The notes under the pieces: model-generated
Databases searched by the model: none
Told to the model about the DNA's origin: nothing
Seen by the model: only the letters and a program-made list of their open reading frames with translations
Made by a program: the position numbers and the translations under genes
Part shown: piece by piece, positions 61,127 through 64,000 of the stretch
How positions within the stretch are numbered: position 1 is the first letter of the stretch
How the letters are laid out: each line of letters begins with the position of its first letter
Origin: JANYCO01 sp031416415
GTDB lineage: Bacteria; Bacteroidota; Bacteroidia; Cytophagales; Cytophagaceae
Direction of reading: 5' to 3'
Assembly: GCA_031416415.1 (NCBI GenBank)
Contig: JANOTP010000062.1
Span: 1-64,000 of the forward strand
DNA: 64,000 nucleotides

Positions 61127-63730
61127 ATGAGTACGATTACAACTGAAACTCCTTTAATGAAACAATACAATGCCATTAAGGTCAAGCATCCTGGGGCATT
61201 ATTACTTTTTCGTGTAGGTGATTTTTATGAAACCTTTGGACAAGATGCTGTTACAGCAAGTAAGATACTAGGCATTACACTGACTAAGCGAGGCGCTGGT
61301 TCTTCTTCAGAAATCGCATTGGCGGGATTCCCACATCACTCGTTAGACAATTATCTCCCTAAGCTCGTTCGTGCAGGACAGCGTGTAGCTATTTGCGATC
61401 AATTAGAAGATCCAAAAATGGTAAAAGGTATTGTAAAGAGAGGTGTAACAGAACTTGTAACGCCTGGAGTATCCTTTAACGACAACGTACTTGAAGTTAA
61501 ACAAAATAATTACCTTGCTGCCGTTCATATTTCCAAAGAAATAGTAGGGGTATCGTTTCTTGATATTTCTACTGGCGAGTTTATGACCTCTCAAGGCACT
61601 ATCGCTTATGCTGACAAGCTCTTACAAAGCTTTCAGCCATCAGAAATACTAGTAAGTAAAAACAAAAAAAACGATTTTAATCAATTCTTTGGAGACAAGT
61701 ATAATACCTTTTATTTAGACGAATGGGTGTTTGCTTACGACTATTCTTATGAAAAGCTTACTTCTCATTTCGGCACCAATTCTCTTAAAGGTTTCGGTGT
61801 AGAAGAATTAGCAGAAGGAATTATTTCTGCTGGCACAATCTTTCATTATCTCAACGAAACCGAACATAGAGATATAAAACATATTGCGAGCATTTCCCGA
61901 ATAGAAGAAGATAAATATGTTTGGCTTGACAAATTTACGGTTCGAAATTTAGAACTTATATTCTCACAACATCCAGAAGGTGTTCCGTTAATAAAAATAC
62001 TTGATCAGACACAAACGCCAATGGGCGGGCGGCTTCTACGTAAGTGGGTGGTACTGCCCCTGAAAGAAATTACACCTATTCAAGAGCGGCTTAGTATTGT
62101 CGAAAGTTTTGTGACCCAACGTGAGCTAGGAGACAAAAAAGTAGGCAGCCTAAAACATATTGGAGACCTCGAAAGGATTATATCTAAAGTAGCAGTACGA
62201 AGAATTAACCCAAGAGAATTGCAGCAATTGCGTAGAGCACTTGAATATATAAAACCAATTAAAGAATTGCTTTCCTTAGCAGGACTTCCTTCCTTACAAA
62301 AACTAGTAGAGCAATTAAACCCTTGCGATTTTCTTCTTGAAAAAATTTCCAATGAACTCAAGCAAGACCCGCCGTTAATGATCAATCAGGGTGGATTGAT
62401 AAAAGATGGTATAAATGAAGAACTTGACGAGTTACGAAAAATTGCCTATTCTGGAAAAGACTATTTATTGCAGATCCAACAACGAGAGGTAGAAAGAACA
62501 GGAATAAGTTCACTAAAAATTTCCTATAATAAAGTCTTTGGGTACTTCTTAGAGGTGACAAATACTCACAAAGACAAAGTTCCTAATGATTGGATTCGCA
62601 AGCAGACACTTAGTAATGCCGAACGATACATTACGGAAGAACTAAAAATATACGAAGAAAAAATTCTAGGGGCGGAAGATCGTATTAACGTGATTGAACA
62701 AAAGCTATTCATGAACTTAGTATTTGCGGCCGAAGAATACGTAACACAAATTCAACAAAACGCTCGTGTAATCGGAACAATCGATTGTTTGGTTTCTTTT
62801 GCTCAAACAGCTCTAGAAAATGATTATTGCAAGCCTATTGTAAACGAAACTACTTGCCTAAATATTAAAGAAGGCAGGCATCCTGTTATAGAACAGCAAT
62901 TACCTTTAGGTGAACCCTATATTCCAAATGATATTTATTTGGATAATGAAACACAACAAATAATCATTATTACAGGACCAAACATGGCAGGTAAGTCTGC
63001 ATTACTTCGTCAAACTGCACTCATTGTACTGATGGCACAGATTGGCTCCTATGTGCCTGCCACAAGAGCTGATATTGGAATCGTAGACAAAGTATTTACA
63101 CGTGTAGGAGCTTCAGATAATCTCTCTAAAGGTGAATCTACATTTATGGTAGAGATGACAGAAACGGCAAGTATCCTTAATAACTTAAGCGAACGCAGTT
63201 TAGTTTTGATGGACGAAATAGGCCGTGGCACTAGTACCTATGATGGCATATCTATCGCCTGGGCAATTGTTGAATATTTGCATAACCATCCTAAAAATAA
63301 AGCTAAAACACTTTTCGCTACCCATTACCATGAACTAAATCAACTTTCGACAGATTTGGAACGAGTGAAAAACTTTAACGTTTCTGTAAAAGAGGTCGGC
63401 AATAAAGTATTGTTTATGCGTAAACTCAAAGAAGGAGGAAGCGAACATAGTTTTGGAATACATGTTGCCCAAATGTCGGGAATGCCTAATCAAGTAGTGC
63501 TTAGGGCTAATGAGATTATGCACCATCTTGAAAAAGAAAAAGTACAATCAGGGGGCAAGTCGAAGGAAATGCCAAAGGCTACTGACAAATTCCAGCTCAA
63601 TATTTTTGAAACGAGTGACCCAAATTATAAAAAACTAAAAGACTTATTAACAGCATTAGACATTAACACCATTTCTCCAGTTGAAGCATTATTAAAACTA
63701 AATGAAGTGAAATTAATGATGGAGAAATAA
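61127..63730 (+). CDS. mutS: DNA mismatch repair protein MutS
   Basis: This 867-residue mismatch sensor has the N-terminal mismatch-binding domain with the Phe-x-Glu motif in GDFYETFG (about 33-40), the connector and lever domains, and the clamp. The ATPase domain has Walker A GPNMAGKSALLRQ, Walker B SLVLMDEIGRGTSTYDG and the signature His in FATHYHE. The length is full for MutS1. The start MSTITTETPLMKQY fits the family. The gmd-like gene starts 12 bases after its stop. Confidence 0.96.
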   Translation: MSTITTETPLMKQYNAIKVKHPGALLLFRVGDFYETFGQDAVTASKILGITLTKRGAGSSSEIALAGFPHHSLDNYLPKLVRAGQRVAICDQLEDPKMVKGIVKRGVTELVTPGVSFNDNVLEVKQNNYLAAVHISKEIVGVSFLDISTGEFMTSQGTIAYADKLLQSFQPSEILVSKNKKNDFNQFFGDKYNTFYLDEWVFAYDYSYEKLTSHFGTNSLKGFGVEELAEGIISAGTIFHYLNETEHRDIKHIASISRIEEDKYVWLDKFTVRNLELIFSQHPEGVPLIKILDQTQTPMGGRLLRKWVVLPLKEITPIQERLSIVESFVTQRELGDKKVGSLKHIGDLERIISKVAVRRINPRELQQLRRALEYIKPIKELLSLAGLPSLQKLVEQLNPCDFLLEKISNELKQDPPLMINQGGLIKDGINEELDELRKIAYSGKDYLLQIQQREVERTGISSLKISYNKVFGYFLEVTNTHKDKVPNDWIRKQTLSNAERYITEELKIYEEKILGAEDRINVIEQKLFMNLVFAAEEYVTQIQQNARVIGTIDCLVSFAQTALENDYCKPIVNETTCLNIKEGRHPVIEQQLPLGEPYIPNDIYLDNETQQIIIITGPNMAGKSALLRQTALIVLMAQIGSYVPATRADIGIVDKVFTRVGASDNLSKGESTFMVEMTETASILNNLSERSLVLMDEIGRGTSTYDGISIAWAIVEYLHNHPKNKAKTLFATHYHELNQLSTDLERVKNFNVSVKEVGNKVLFMRKLKEGGSEHSFGIHVAQMSGMPNQVVLRANEIMHHLEKEKVQSGGKSKEMPKATDKFQLNIFETSDPNYKKLKDLLTALDINTISPVEALLKLNEVKLMMEK

Positions 63731-63742
63731 TAATTAAAAAAA

Positions 63743-64000
63743 ATGAAAACAGCTATAATCACTGGTATTACAGGACAAGACGGTGCATATCTTTCTAAAT
63801 TACTTTTAAACAAGGGCTACAAAGTAATTGGAATAACCCGCAATACCTCTTACGAAAACCTCGTCAATTTACTTTATCTTGATGTCAACGATCAAATTCG
63901 ACTCGTAAATACGGATTTATTAAACAAACAATCTGTCATCGAACTTTTAGAAGAATATAAGCCTGATGAATTTTATAATCTTGCCGCTCAAAGCTCTGTG
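63743..64000 (+). CDS. gmd: GDP-mannose 4,6-dehydratase-type epimerase/dehydratase, partial
   Basis: The first 86 codons are visible and run off the right edge. The N-terminus AIITGITGQDGAYLSKLLL is the NAD(P)-binding signature of the extended SDR enzymes; the TGxTGQDG form and DEFYNLAAQSSV are characteristic of GDP-mannose 4,6-dehydratase. That enzyme starts GDP-fucose, GDP-rhamnose and GDP-perosamine synthesis for surface polysaccharides. A related dehydratase cannot be excluded from the fragment. It lies 12 bases after mutS. Confidence 0.8.
   Translation, partial: MKTAIITGITGQDGAYLSKLLLNKGYKVIGITRNTSYENLVNLLYLDVNDQIRLVNTDLLNKQSVIELLEEYKPDEFYNLAAQSSV

Overview
The window is a gene-dense, AT-rich stretch of a Bacteroidota (Bacteroidetes) chromosome. 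Signs of this are two surface proteins ending in type IX secretion-type sorting domains, many lipoproteins with short Bacteroidota-style signal peptides, almost no Shine-Dalgarno sequences, TAnnTTTG-type -7 promoter elements, a bacterial geranylgeranylglyceryl-phosphate synthase, a CrtY lycopene cyclase, and the gene pairs recF-dciA and lspA-ileS. I cannot place it below phylum with confidence; Chitinophagales/Sphingobacteriales-like is a guess. I see no rRNA, complete tRNA, CRISPR array, insertion sequence or prophage.

Layout. 1-5.9 kb: a cut-off ORF whose start resembles a GH63-like glucosidase and whose end resembles an RRM protein, then a lipocalin-like lipoprotein, a CYTH phosphatase, two tandem paralogous TPR lipoproteins, a Tat-type pirin and a GNAT enzyme. 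5.9-16 kb: a large beta-helix surface protein, a 7TMR-DISM histidine-kinase-like protein with an eroded ATPase domain, a DUF2306 membrane protein, lycopene cyclase and a D-lactate/glycolate dehydrogenase-type flavoprotein. 16-19 kb: a BLUF-fold protein without its photochemical residues, a 39-residue membrane peptide, a TrmH-type methyltransferase, a decayed WG-repeat gene and an SMP-30-like lipoprotein. 19-26 kb: a five-gene operon of hybrid kinase, receiver, CheR, CheB and receiver-PAS-kinase, with a long perfect palindrome upstream. 27-34 kb: an SprB-repeat surface protein, a TPR protein, pdhA, recF, dciA and an outer-membrane protein.

34.5-41 kb is a surface-polysaccharide cluster: ABC exporter permease and ATPase, two double-domain GT2 glycosyltransferases and a sulfotransferase. 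The beginning of a GDP-mannose 4,6-dehydratase gene at the right edge suggests further sugar genes beyond 64 kb. 41-50 kb holds lspA, ileS, an aldo/keto reductase, small lipoproteins, GGGP synthase and a lysine/alanine-rich histone-H1-like protein with 33-bp repeats. 50-54 kb holds lysA and trpEG, the latter behind a complete transcription attenuator: promoter, 15-codon leader peptide with three tandem Trp codons, competing hairpins and terminator. 54-64 kb holds a 1-Cys peroxiredoxin, an orphan HAMP-GAF-PAS sensor, a His-rich outer-membrane protein, a glutamine amidotransferase, ribH-ybeY and mutS.

The observations I rate highest are the trp attenuator, an intergenic repeat that also occurs in frame inside ileS, the CheB/CheR operon without chemoreceptors, the degenerate BLUF and kinase proteins, and the chimeric ORF at the left edge.
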